A DNA stretch of 27,168 bases from Chloroflexota bacterium (GCA_005881495.1 VBHI01000332.1:1-27168); one strand, 5' to 3'; numbered from the stretch's first letter, positions 1-7,580 are shown. Notes: generated from the letters alone by a model not told the origin. A program made the numbers and translations.

Positions 1-1
1 T

Positions 2-397
2 GCGCTGCCGCTGCTTGCCTCTGGCTATCAATTCTGTAGAACAGACGCTAAGACCAGCGACAATTTCTTCCTGGGCTTCCCAAGCTACTGGAATGTGATT
101 GCCTTCTATATATTCGTCTTCAAAATACCTTCGCAGACGGTAGGGCTGATTCTGCTCATTTGCTCCATACTGGTCTTTGTGCCAATTCGTTACTTATATC
201 CTTCACGAACATTACAGTACCGCCCCCTCACACTCATTCTGACCGGTCTCTGGCTAGTGAACTATGCCGTGGTCTTGCAGCAGATGCCTACGCCTCAACG
301 GCTACTTTTGGATTGCCTGATTGTGTACCCAATTTATTATACCGGCGTCAGCTTTTACCTCACTCTCCAATCACACTACCAGGCCAGAAAGATCTGA
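2..397 (+). CDS. CDP-alcohol phosphatidyltransferase, phosphatidylcholine-synthase-like (3' part only)
   Basis: The reading frame is open from the window edge to a TGA at 395-397, giving the last 131 residues of a membrane protein. It starts with a DNFFLGFPSYWN motif, which I recognise from bacterial phosphatidylcholine synthases (Pcs, condensing CDP-diacylglycerol with choline) and close CDP-alcohol phosphatidyltransferases. Several hydrophobic helices follow (TVGLILLICSILVFVPI, LTLILTGLWLVNYAVVL and one near the C-terminus). The catalytic CDP-alcohol motif (DGxxAR...GxxxD...D) would lie in the missing N-terminal half, so substrate specificity cannot be judged here. An internal ATG at 95 is not the real start because homology-like sequence continues upstream of it. 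Location would be the cytoplasmic membrane. Family assignment is fairly good; choline as substrate is an inference. Confidence 0.6.
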   Translation, partial: ALPLLASGYQFCRTDAKTSDNFFLGFPSYWNVIAFYIFVFKIPSQTVGLILLICSILVFVPIRYLYPSRTLQYRPLTLILTGLWLVNYAVVLQQMPTPQRLLLDCLIVYPIYYTGVSFYLTLQSHYQARKI

Positions 398-490
398 AGT
401 ATGCGCTCACTCCACGATCTACCTCACTTCTGTGAAAAACCTACGGAAACGGTTCAAACCCGTTCGTCCAATGTCATTTGTTCCTGTCCC

Positions 491-567
491 AACCCACATT
501 CCGCAGTATTTTCATGAATTTCGCCGATTTTGCTAAAATTGCAAATGCAAACTGCGGAATGTGGGTT
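491..567. repeat. MITE-like element with perfect 17-bp inverted ends
   Basis: AACCCACATTCCGCAGT at 491-507 is matched exactly by its reverse complement at 551-567. The 43 bases between are AT-rich and non-coding. Arms this long and perfect around a short AT-rich core fit a miniature inverted-repeat transposable element or a REP-like dispersed repeat better than a terminator: the loop is too long and no T-tract follows. No clear target duplication flanks it. The ends do not resemble those of the neighbouring insertion sequence, so that transposase is not its likely mobiliser. Confidence 0.55.
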
Positions 568-758
568 AGGTGACGTGGTTTGAGGTTAGAGGCCGTTTGT
601 AGAGAGCGTGATGAAAAGGTGAGTATACTCCATTTCTTATGTATAGGGCCTATTGGCGGCTTTGTTTACCCCTTGTTTGTGGTGGTCATTGAGTGTGCAG
701 GGGTACATTTTTGTCCAGATGTGTACAATGATGGCTATCTAAATGTATTGGTTCTGCT

Positions 759-766
759 GTCAATTT
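759..766. repeat. Target-site duplication, left copy
   Basis: GTCAATTT directly abuts the left end of the insertion sequence and recurs exactly at 2074-2081 directly outside the right end. An 8-bp direct repeat is the usual duplication size of the ISL3, IS256 and IS1595 groups. Confidence 0.85.
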
Positions 767-2073
767 GTGAACGTTCGATAATTGGTATCCAGAGGTCAAG
801 CAGGAAGGAGCCATGAGGATCCTTGATAGCTCTTGCTTACTGTTGGAACCCTGGCAGAGTTGCTCCGTCCTCTGTCGTGAGGAAATTGCCACACCAGGCG
901 AGCAAGCGACTGACGCGCACCGCATTCTCAGGGACTTTGTAGCCACGCATGGTACGATAGCGTTCTTTAATCCACCAGCCAATAGAGCGCTCACACGCAT
1001 TGTTGGTGCCATCAAGCGTTTCCCCGTTGGGTCCTTTCCACGTGCGATAGCGCGTTAAGCGATGCCACAGGTTCCAGCGGTCAAGAAACAACAGCCGCAG
1101 GCGATAGGCAAGACTTTGATGTCCTCCCTCTTGCGGGGGTGCAGCATCCAGATAGCGTCGATGCAGCGCTTCCAGTTCGGGGGCTTGCTCCTTCTGCCGG
1201 CTTTTGACGAGTTGGCCCAGGCGCGTTAAGTCGGCTGTCGCCTGCTGCGGACTCACGCCAATGGCCGCCAGGGAGCCATCAGCATCCTTGGCTACCAAGG
1301 GCTGGTAGCGCTCAATCAACGCCTCCGTATTACGCAGCACATGCGCTTTACAGACTTGATGCTGCACCCCCACCTCATCGGCCACCGTTTTGAAGCCATC
1401 AGCATCATCGGTGACCAACACGGTCGCTCCCACGCTCTTGGCAATCGGTTCAATCCAGTCTTGTAGCGTCTTGATATCTTGGGCTGCCAAGGCATCAATG
1501 GTTAAAGCCAGTCCACTGATCGGATCAACGGTGATGCCTAAAGGTAACCACTCGCCCTTGCATTTGACGCTGGTCAGATCGCCTCCTAAGGCAGGGGTGC
1601 GCACCCCTGCGAACACCTGATCGCGCTTGAGCCCAGGCACCCGTTTGGCGGTCTCTTGTACCGCATCATAGATGCGACTCTTGCACAGGTACACACCCAG
1701 GCCTTCTAAGGCTAAGGAGGTCGCTCCATAACTTAATCCCAGCAGATACAGCATCACCGCCAGGCCTTTGACCCGTTGCGAGGTCTGGTCGGGCGTCGTT
1801 CCCTGCGGATACACCCGAAAGGTGCGGCGGCACTTCAAACACTGATACCGATGCACCACGACCTCGTGATAGACTGTATCCCGCAGCGGTTTCGTGACTT
1901 CCTGACGCAACTGAAACTTCCGTCCCCTGCACCCAGCATACACACAGTGTCTTGGTACTTCGATCATTTCCGGGTTCACTTTGGGTAAGACGATCCGTAA
2001 ACGCATGGCTCTGCCTCCTTGATTTGCTCGTTCCTCCCTATTTTACCAGTTTTACCGCCTATCGAACAGTCAC
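767..2073 (-). mobile_element. Complete insertion sequence, 1307 bp, one transposase
   Basis: Both ends are visible. Reading inwards, the left end begins GTGAACGTTCGATA (767-780) and the right end, on the minus strand, begins GTGACTGTTCGATA (2073-2060). Over 21 bp the two ends agree at 16 positions, including GTGA, GTTCGATA and GGTA. An 8-bp duplication, GTCAATTT, flanks the element exactly. It carries one minus-strand transposase (837-2006). Intact ends, an intact reading frame and an identical duplication point to a recent insertion. The site lies about 20 bp beyond the stop codon of the methyltransferase gene, so no gene seems broken. Family is left open between ISL3-like and Mutator/IS256-like groups. 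Confidence 0.85.
837..2006 (-). CDS. DDE-type IS transposase
   Basis: The protein has 389 residues. The N-terminus has a four-cysteine zinc-binding module (C21, C26, C56, C59) followed by a short helical DNA-binding region, as in ISL3-type transposases. The catalytic core shows a first Asp in GGDLTSVK (D143), a second in VTDDADGF (D200/D201), the CxxH pair C219/H222 in a QVCKAHVLRN block that is characteristic of Mutator/IS256-like RNase H-fold transposases, and a probable catalytic Glu in TNNACERSIG (E339). The start at 2006 is supported by AAGGAGG seven bases upstream. It fills most of the 1307-bp element and would cut and rejoin that element's ends. The reading frame is intact, so activity is plausible. 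Confidence 0.88.
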   Translation of the reverse strand: MRLRIVLPKVNPEMIEVPRHCVYAGCRGRKFQLRQEVTKPLRDTVYHEVVVHRYQCLKCRRTFRVYPQGTTPDQTSQRVKGLAVMLYLLGLSYGATSLALEGLGVYLCKSRIYDAVQETAKRVPGLKRDQVFAGVRTPALGGDLTSVKCKGEWLPLGITVDPISGLALTIDALAAQDIKTLQDWIEPIAKSVGATVLVTDDADGFKTVADEVGVQHQVCKAHVLRNTEALIERYQPLVAKDADGSLAAIGVSPQQATADLTRLGQLVKSRQKEQAPELEALHRRYLDAAPPQEGGHQSLAYRLRLLFLDRWNLWHRLTRYRTWKGPNGETLDGTNNACERSIGWWIKERYRTMRGYKVPENAVRVSRLLAWCGNFLTTEDGATLPGFQQ

Positions 2074-2081
2074 GTCAATTT
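2074..2081. repeat. Target-site duplication, right copy
   Basis: GTCAATTT immediately outside the right end of the insertion sequence; exact copy of 759-766. Confidence 0.85.
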
Positions 2082-2101
2082 TTGAGTCTTGACATCGTGG
2101 G

Positions 2102-3022
2102 TCACATTGGCAAATCATCTTCACTTGTACGTGACAATTGCCCCGATGTTTTTTCCATGGTTCTTGACGGTGTCTCGCCCCATACCGTAAGGATGAACGA
2201 TACTGCACGAAAGGAATCGGATAATACTTCTGCCAGCATTTGGTTGTAGAGCGCATCAAACTCCTCTGGCGTGGTTACTTGTGTTTGGAGCAAAAAGGGT
2301 TCGATCAAGCTGAAGAAGGCCATCAAATTTTGATACAAGTTACCGTGTGCTTCTGTTCCCGCGGAGAGATCGAGTGCATATGCCGCATGCTGGATACGTT
2401 CACAATGTGCTTGCTGAAGGAACTGGCCTAACATTGGTGTAATACCAACATTGCGTCCATCTGGGGAGAAACTCTTTCCTGCTCTTTTCAGTGCTTGCGT
2501 TGTCATAGCATGCAGAGTCTCGTATGCCAAGCTGTTTGTGAGGTACCATTCGCTTTCAGTTAGGCGGATAATGCCGCCAGGTCGTGTAATTCGCAGGCAC
2601 TCATCCATGAACATGGGCCACATTGGAGGAGGTATGACAGCAAAAAGGAAGCGAGCATTAACGAGATCAAGGGAAGCATCAGGAAAGTCTAGGGGCTTGA
2701 GTGCATCCATGACCCTGAAACTGGCATTATTCAACCCCTGTGTCCAGGCTCGTGCTTGTGCGTATTCAACCATAGTGCGGCTGATGTCAATGCCTATCAC
2801 GTTGATTTCGGGATGTTCAAAAGCAACATCAAGTACCCACCCGCCAGGGCCACAAGCGATATCCAAAATATCGTGGATTGTGGAGAAGTCAGAACGCTCA
2901 GGGAACACTCCACCCATACCTTGTGTAGTGAGATAATCTTGTTTCATTAAGCGTGCTGTTTCCGTCGCATTTTCAGCTTCGATAAAGTATTCGTTTTCGT
3001 CTGGTGGAGGGATGGTTGGCAT
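2102..3022 (-). CDS. SAM-dependent class I methyltransferase
   Basis: The protein has 306 residues. The SAM-binding motif I is DIACGPGGW, followed by an acidic motif II strand (VIGIDIS) and a motif IV-like stretch (FPDASLDLVNARFLF); the RPGGIIRLTESEW segment is the usual post-motif strand. The substrate cannot be told from sequence; relatives modify small molecules or lipids. I chose the ATG at 3022, not the upstream one at 3175, because an AAAGGAA site lies about eight bases before it, the extra upstream residues look non-coding, and a good promoter (3147-3175) overlaps that extension. The gene is transcribed alone; downstream lies the insertion sequence. Fold assignment is firm, function is open. 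Confidence 0.85.
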   Translation of the reverse strand: MPTIPPPDENEYFIEAENATETARLMKQDYLTTQGMGGVFPERSDFSTIHDILDIACGPGGWVLDVAFEHPEINVIGIDISRTMVEYAQARAWTQGLNNASFRVMDALKPLDFPDASLDLVNARFLFAVIPPPMWPMFMDECLRITRPGGIIRLTESEWYLTNSLAYETLHAMTTQALKRAGKSFSPDGRNVGITPMLGQFLQQAHCERIQHAAYALDLSAGTEAHGNLYQNLMAFFSLIEPFLLQTQVTTPEEFDALYNQMLAEVLSDSFRAVSFILTVWGETPSRTMEKTSGQLSRTSEDDLPM

Positions 3023-3146
3023 AGAGTGTGTTTCCTTTAAGTAAGTTTGTCTTTTTTCAATGCCATTCAAATGAGTGCAGCATGGAAGTACATCATGGCA
3101 GAAATATACGTTTTCTTTACTTCGTGGACACGGATTTTCAAACATA

Positions 3147-3175
3147 ATTATATAGGATATTTCATTGGATGACAA
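3147..3175 (-). promoter_or_regulatory. Sigma-70-type promoter of the methyltransferase gene
   Basis: On the minus strand TTGTCA (3175-3170) and TATAAT (3152-3147) are spaced by exactly 17 bases. Transcription would start near 3140, leaving a leader of about 118 nt before the ATG at 3022. This also argues against the longer reading frame that begins inside the -35 box. Confidence 0.65.
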
Positions 3176-3278
3176 TACACCCCATCTGAGCCAAGCTCGG
3201 TTGCTTCTACAAGTGGAGGTGAATTCTGATGTGCCATTTGGCGCTATCGCGAAACCCTGTTACAGAAGAAGAAGTACA

Positions 3279-6200
3279 TTAGAACGGTGCTGGCTCTTCA
3301 TTGAAGAAGCGGTCGACATCTTTGATACTGGCCGTTCTCCTGGCAGGAGGGAGGGCCTCGAGCACCAATTTGCCATAGCCTTTGGTGTAGAGGCGGGTGT
3401 CGAGAATGGCCATTACGCCGCGATCATCGCGGGTGCGCAGGAGGCGCCCGAGGCCCTGCTTGAGGCGCAGCACCGCCTGGGGCAGCACGTAAATGCCAAA
3501 CCAGTTTTCGTCAGCTGCTTTCATTTGCGCTACGCGCGCCTCGTGAACCGGGTCATCGGGCGGATCAAAGGGGAGTTTATCGATAATCACTAATGAGAGC
3601 GCCTCGCCTACGATATCGACGCCTTCCCAGAAACTTTTTAAGCCAAAGAGGATGGCCCCTTTTTCCTCGCGGAACTGGCGCGTCAACTCGATGCGCGGCA
3701 TATCGCCCTGGCGCAATAAAGGGTAATCCAGGTGTGGTGCCATCAATTCATAGGCCTGGTCGAGCATCCGTCTACTTGAGAAGAGCAGGAAGGCTCGCCC
3801 CTGGGAGAGCTTGACCAGGCGGTACATTTCTCGCGCAATAGCCTTCGTATAGTCATCTGATCCTGCGCCGTAGACGGGGGTAGGCAGGTCACGCGGCACA
3901 TAGAGGAGGGCATTGCTCTCGAAGTCGAAGGCGAGTGGTAGAATGCGCTCGATCACTTCTGAGCGTTCGAGGGAATCAAGGCCGGTGCGGCGGCGGAAAT
4001 AGGAAAAATTGGGACCTTTGTCTTCCGGGCGAGAGGGATTGGGGCCGATGGTTGCCAAAGTCGCAGATGTGCAAATGACGTTGCATTTATCGAAGAGCCG
4101 CTCTTTCAGCCAGGCCGTAACGTCAAGGGGAGCGGCTGACACCTGGAGCTGGAAGCCTCGTTGTCCTGGACCGGCGACACGCTCGACATAATAGACAAAT
4201 TTACTGGGCTGATCGACAGAGAAGACTGTACGGATATTCTGGGCAAGGTTTTGCGTGCGCTTGAGCAGCTTATCATAAAGCTGGTTCTCCTTCTCGGGCA
4301 GGTCTTTTGGACGCTGCTTGCGCAGGGAGTCGGCCAGGTCAGTGATGACGGTAGCCAGTTTCAAGCCCTCTTCCACCGGCGATTGGAGATTTGCTCTGCC
4401 TTTGAACCCAAGATCGGCCACCAGGTTCAAACGATTCCAGGTTTGCATCAATGCCTTGTTTGCCTCGTCTTGCAAACTCAGCAGCGTATGGTTTTTGAGC
4501 ATTTTCTGCGCCAATAGCGTAATAACGGAATTTTCGCTGATAGTGATGGTAAAGGAACGGGTTGCCTCTTCTTCCAGGTGATGGGCCTCGTCCAGGACAA
4601 TCACATCGCGCTCTGGCAAGAGAAAGCCGTCCATGGCTGCATCCAACAGGAGGAGTGTGTGATTGACAACGATGATCTGTGCCCGCGCGGCTTTCTCGCG
4701 CATGTCGCGTACATAACAATCAAAGAAATAGTTGCATTTGCTCCAGGCGCACTGGTCGCTATCGCCACAGACCTTGCCGCGGATATCGCCGGGAAGCTGG
4801 AAGTCGAGCGTTTCAAAATCGCCGTTGAATTTCGCATCGGGATCATTGGTGATATCGACCAGGCGCATGAAGTCGCGGTTTTTGGCATAGAACTGCAGGC
4901 CGGTGCGCTCACTTTCCAGGCGATCAATGCAGACGTAGTTGCCGATGCCCTTCACCAGGGCCGCGTCAAAATGTTTAATGTGCTGCTGGACGAAGGGAAT
5001 GTCTTTGTAAAATAGCTGCTCTTGCAGCGCCTTATTGGCTGTACTGATAATGGCGACTTTGCCAGAGCGCACAATGGGGACGAGGTAGGCAAGGCTGTTG
5101 TGGGTTGGAATCATAGACCGGCCAGCGAGATACAGATGGCACTGAGACTCGACCTGAATGCACCGTACTGGACGAGAAGGCACCTCGCGGACTGCGACAA
5201 CATAGCGGAAGCGGTTGCGCTCAGGGCTGTAGTTGCGCAGCTGCTCCTTATGGGCAATGACCTTGCGATCCAGTCGGAAAACCTGCTCCCCTGTTGTGAA
5301 CGAAATCGTCCATTTCGCGCCACAATCCTTTCCATTGAGCCGGGCATGCCCATAACCAAGTGAAGGCCGGAAGCCAAGTGAGCACACAAGCTCATACACG
5401 TCATGTGCAAGTCCTGGGTTTGTTGTTGTGAACTCAACAGCACTATTGCGGTTAACCGTGCCATTTGTATCGAGGAGTCCTGCGAGAAGGGCGCGCCGTT
5501 GCTGTTCGGATGCACGCAAATAGGTCGCGGGGATGTGTTTGTTAAGCAGGAGTCCGAGCGCACGCAGACGGCCAGTCATGCTGGGCTGCAGTCGATTTAC
5601 AGCCTTACCGTTCTCGTCATCAACCGCGTACAGGTATGGGTGGCTCTTCAAGGATCGGACGGCGTAGCTTTCCTGCTCTATCTCAGCGATGAGGGATGGA
5701 TCGGCGGTCGTAATCTGGTTGTTGCGGGAATTTCCGTCACCGAGCCAGACGCCGAGGAAATATGGCGCGATAATCAGGTCCGCGTCCGGTAGCATAAGAG
5801 AGCCAGCGACCGCAATGGCGTGATTTGCAAGTGGAGATGAGCTAACTGTTAGTGTGGCGGCCATTCTCTCAGTAGTGATGAGGGTATATGCTCGACCGTC
5901 CCGGCGCTGTTCGCCCAGGTCTCTCGCTAAGCGACCCCGAACAGCGACGAAGTTCCTGGCTGTGTAAGTATCAGTCCGTGGACTATCAGCCCATTTTCGG
6001 TCAGCACATGTGTAGGATGCCCACTCATGCTCGGCATCTGCGATGAGCGATGAGCCATCGGAGAATACGACCTCATAGCATTTGTGGTGATACATTGCAT
6101 CGAATGCTGCCGTGACAGGGGTTGGATGGCCCTTCTCATCAAATACAACGTCGCCTTCGGCGAGATCACCCATCCGCTTCCACCCAGTTGGAGTTGGAAT

Positions 6201-7442
6201 TGGTGTATCGACGTCTAGCGCTTTCCCCGTCCCGGTGCCCGCTTCAATAATCGTCGGCGTGTCTTGCATGAGTGAATGGGCGACCAATGTTGCCATCTCG
6301 ATCTGTGCAGGACGCTCTTCGTAGCCAGGCAGGCTCTGCGAGAGGATGCCGCCCTGGCAGAGGTCCCTGGTGACGATATCTGCCAGACGGTGTTCACCGT
6401 TCTGGAAAGGAGTAGGAATGTTTCGGGCCATATCCTGCGCTTTGTTATTTGCTGTATTGTCCTGATCTACAGGTATAGATTGCGAGAAGTCATGCGTGTG
6501 TGGGACTGGCAGGCGATCATCATCTTGTTGCCGCGCAGCATGATGACCATTTTTAGAAACGGGTTTGACGAGTACCAGTGGGGCAGGGCGCTTTGTCTCA
6601 AGATTGAGAGGAAGACCCATTAAGGCGCGTAAATAATTGTCGGCAAAGGCCTGGGTGTGTTGAAAGCGCTCGTCGGGATTGAGGGCGAGCGCCTGGAGGA
6701 GGACTTTTTCCACGGCTGGCGAAATGTCGCTGTTCAGGCTGCAGGGTGGGGGTAGAGGGTCATGGGTTTGTTGATTGAGAAGTTCTGTTCGCTCTATCGC
6801 CGTGTAGGGACGCTGGCCACAGAGCCACTCGTAGGCCATGACGGCCAGGGCGTACTGATCGCTGGCGGCTGTTAGGAGGCCCTGCAACTGTTCTGGCGCC
6901 ATATAGGACACTGCCGCTGCCGGTTGATTGGCTGGAAAGGGCAGACCCTGCAAGGTAAAGGAGAAATCTGTGAGCAGGGTATTGTCTTTCATGTCGATGA
7001 GCAGGTTGCCGGGATGAAGATTGCCATGCAGAATGTTGGAGACATGGGCGTAGTGGAGCGCGCTGGCGATGGGTGAAAGGCGGCGCTTGACCTCGTCGGC
7101 AGGGATGCGCTGCCCTGGTGGGACGCGTTGTCGCAGTGTTTCGCCTGGCACATATTGCATGACGAGATAGCCCTGGTCTCCGGCGTTATTGTCGACGTCC
7201 TGGATGAAACCTGCATCGTGAAGCTCGACTATCTGGCGGTCTTTGAGTTTTTTGAGTTGTTTGGCGCGCAAGAGGAAGGCTTCTTTGGCTTCAAGGGTGA
7301 TAAGCGGGGTATGAAATACTTTGATGACGATATCTTTCTTGCGCAGTTTGCCAAGATAGAGGCTACTGGTGGTATCGTTTTTGAGCAGACGTGTGATGAT
7401 GTATGAGCCGATTCGCTGCAGCTCTACCTCTGTATCGGACAT
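3279..7442 (-). CDS. Pseudokinase-DinG Fe-S helicase fusion interrupted by a class 3 intein
   Basis: The precursor has 1387 residues, about 1012 after intein removal; numbering is from the ATG at 7442. Residues 11-273 are a Ser/Thr kinase-like fold with a lost glycine loop, retained K41, HRD changed to HGN (139-141), DFG changed to DFS (159-161) and an APE motif (182-184). A polar linker follows to about 370. The rest is a DinG/XPD superfamily 2 helicase: Walker A GTGTGK (402-407) completed by S783 after the intein, Fe-S cysteines C838, C898, C903 and C909 (last three spaced as in E. coli DinG), DEAH (951-954) and QGLGRLLR (1329-1336). DinG enzymes unwind 5'-3' and resolve R-loops and damaged forks. 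The ATG at 7442 follows a GGGGAGAG site; 27 extra upstream codons look spurious. Fusion of a kinase-like domain to DinG is unusual. Confidence 0.9.
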   Translation of the reverse strand: MSDTEVELQRIGSYIITRLLKNDTTSSLYLGKLRKKDIVIKVFHTPLITLEAKEAFLLRAKQLKKLKDRQIVELHDAGFIQDVDNNAGDQGYLVMQYVPGETLRQRVPPGQRIPADEVKRRLSPIASALHYAHVSNILHGNLHPGNLLIDMKDNTLLTDFSFTLQGLPFPANQPAAAVSYMAPEQLQGLLTAASDQYALAVMAYEWLCGQRPYTAIERTELLNQQTHDPLPPPCSLNSDISPAVEKVLLQALALNPDERFQHTQAFADNYLRALMGLPLNLETKRPAPLVLVKPVSKNGHHAARQQDDDRLPVPHTHDFSQSIPVDQDNTANNKAQDMARNIPTPFQNGEHRLADIVTRDLCQGGILSQSLPGYEERPAQIEMATLVAHSLMQDTPTIIEAGTGTGKALDVDTPIPTPTGWKRMGDLAEGDVVFDEKGHPTPVTAAFDAMYHHKCYEVVFSDGSSLIADAEHEWASYTCADRKWADSPRTDTYTARNFVAVRGRLARDLGEQRRDGRAYTLITTERMAATLTVSSSPLANHAIAVAGSLMLPDADLIIAPYFLGVWLGDGNSRNNQITTADPSLIAEIEQESYAVRSLKSHPYLYAVDDENGKAVNRLQPSMTGRLRALGLLLNKHIPATYLRASEQQRRALLAGLLDTNGTVNRNSAVEFTTTNPGLAHDVYELVCSLGFRPSLGYGHARLNGKDCGAKWTISFTTGEQVFRLDRKVIAHKEQLRNYSPERNRFRYVVAVREVPSRPVRCIQVESQCHLYLAGRSMIPTHNSLAYLVPIVRSGKVAIISTANKALQEQLFYKDIPFVQQHIKHFDAALVKGIGNYVCIDRLESERTGLQFYAKNRDFMRLVDITNDPDAKFNGDFETLDFQLPGDIRGKVCGDSDQCAWSKCNYFFDCYVRDMREKAARAQIIVVNHTLLLLDAAMDGFLLPERDVIVLDEAHHLEEEATRSFTITISENSVITLLAQKMLKNHTLLSLQDEANKALMQTWNRLNLVADLGFKGRANLQSPVEEGLKLATVITDLADSLRKQRPKDLPEKENQLYDKLLKRTQNLAQNIRTVFSVDQPSKFVYYVERVAGPGQRGFQLQVSAAPLDVTAWLKERLFDKCNVICTSATLATIGPNPSRPEDKGPNFSYFRRRTGLDSLERSEVIERILPLAFDFESNALLYVPRDLPTPVYGAGSDDYTKAIAREMYRLVKLSQGRAFLLFSSRRMLDQAYELMAPHLDYPLLRQGDMPRIELTRQFREEKGAILFGLKSFWEGVDIVGEALSLVIIDKLPFDPPDDPVHEARVAQMKAADENWFGIYVLPQAVLRLKQGLGRLLRTRDDRGVMAILDTRLYTKGYGKLVLEALPPARRTASIKDVDRFFNEEPAPF
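5097..6221 (-). other. Class 3 intein (375 aa) with LAGLIDADG endonuclease domain, in the helicase Walker A motif
   Basis: The insert lies between Lys407 and Ser783 of the precursor, splitting GTGTGK-S, a classic intein site. It begins ALDVDTPIPTPTGW and ends MIPTHN before Ser+1. Position 1 is Ala, so the standard Cys1/Ser1 route is impossible. The three class 3 marker residues are all present: Trp two residues after the block B His (HEW, intein W67), Cys at block F position 4 (VRCIQV, C354) and Thr in block G (PTHN, T373). In this class the block F Cys makes the first attack. Between the splicing blocks is a LAGLIDADG domain with FLGVWLGDG (about 155-163) and LAGLLDTNG (about 246-254). The second motif has Asn where the catalytic Asp is expected, so nuclease activity may be lost. 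Confidence 0.9.
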
Positions 7443-7487
7443 AAGTCTTTTCTCTCCCCTAATGAGAACGAATGTTGCGCATGTGCC

Positions 7488-7517
7488 AGTATAACATAGG
7501 GGGATGTTGGGGCGCAA
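7488..7517 (-). promoter_or_regulatory. Candidate promoter of the pseudokinase-DinG gene
   Basis: On the minus strand TTGCGC (7517-7512) and TATACT (7493-7488) are 18 bases apart, about 45 bases before the ATG at 7442. The -10 box is good and the -35 box is weak. It diverges from the Nudix promoter. Confidence 0.45.
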
Positions 7518-7532
7518 TTTCATATCTTCAAC

Positions 7533-7561
7533 TTGACAGGTATCAAGTGGTAGAGTATATT
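7533..7561 (+). promoter_or_regulatory. Consensus sigma-70 promoter of the Nudix gene
   Basis: TTGACA (7533-7538), 17 bases, TATATT (7556-7561). It is the closest match to the sigma-70 consensus I found in the window. The leader before the Nudix start at 7734 would be about 165 nt, longer than usual. A palindrome overlaps the -10 box and start point. Confidence 0.75.
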
Positions 7562-7580
7562 AGTGTGTGAAATACACTAA
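7560..7580. promoter_or_regulatory. Palindromic operator candidate on the Nudix promoter
   Basis: TTAGTGT (7560-7566) and ACACTAA (7574-7580) are perfect inverted arms with a 7-base spacer. The 21-bp site covers the last base of the -10 box and the expected transcription start, where a dimeric repressor would block the promoter. The adjacent gene has a C-terminal winged helix of the NrtR type, so autoregulation is the simplest reading; this is inference. Confidence 0.55.

Larger units (their letters stand above)
398..766. other. Non-coding stretch upstream of the insertion sequence
   Basis: About 370 bases lie between the end of the phosphatidyltransferase and the insertion sequence. I see no convincing gene; a 78-codon plus-strand reading frame from 580 has no recognisable content and runs into the insertion sequence. 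The stretch holds the 77-bp inverted-repeat element at 491-567, a weak 5-bp hairpin (448-452 with 460-464), and at its right edge the left copy of the insertion-site duplication (759-766). Confidence 0.6.

Noticed and set aside
580..816. A 78-codon plus-strand open frame upstream of the insertion sequence
   Set aside because: No recognisable motif, no ribosome site, and it runs across the target duplication into the insertion sequence.
3023..3175. N-terminal extension of the methyltransferase up to an upstream ATG
   Set aside because: It overlaps a good -35/-10 promoter and its sequence does not look like protein; the ATG at 3022 has a ribosome site.
5097..6221. Reading the middle of the helicase protein as an extra helicase domain
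   Set aside because: The boundaries, the block A, B, F and G motifs and the split P-loop show it is an intein.
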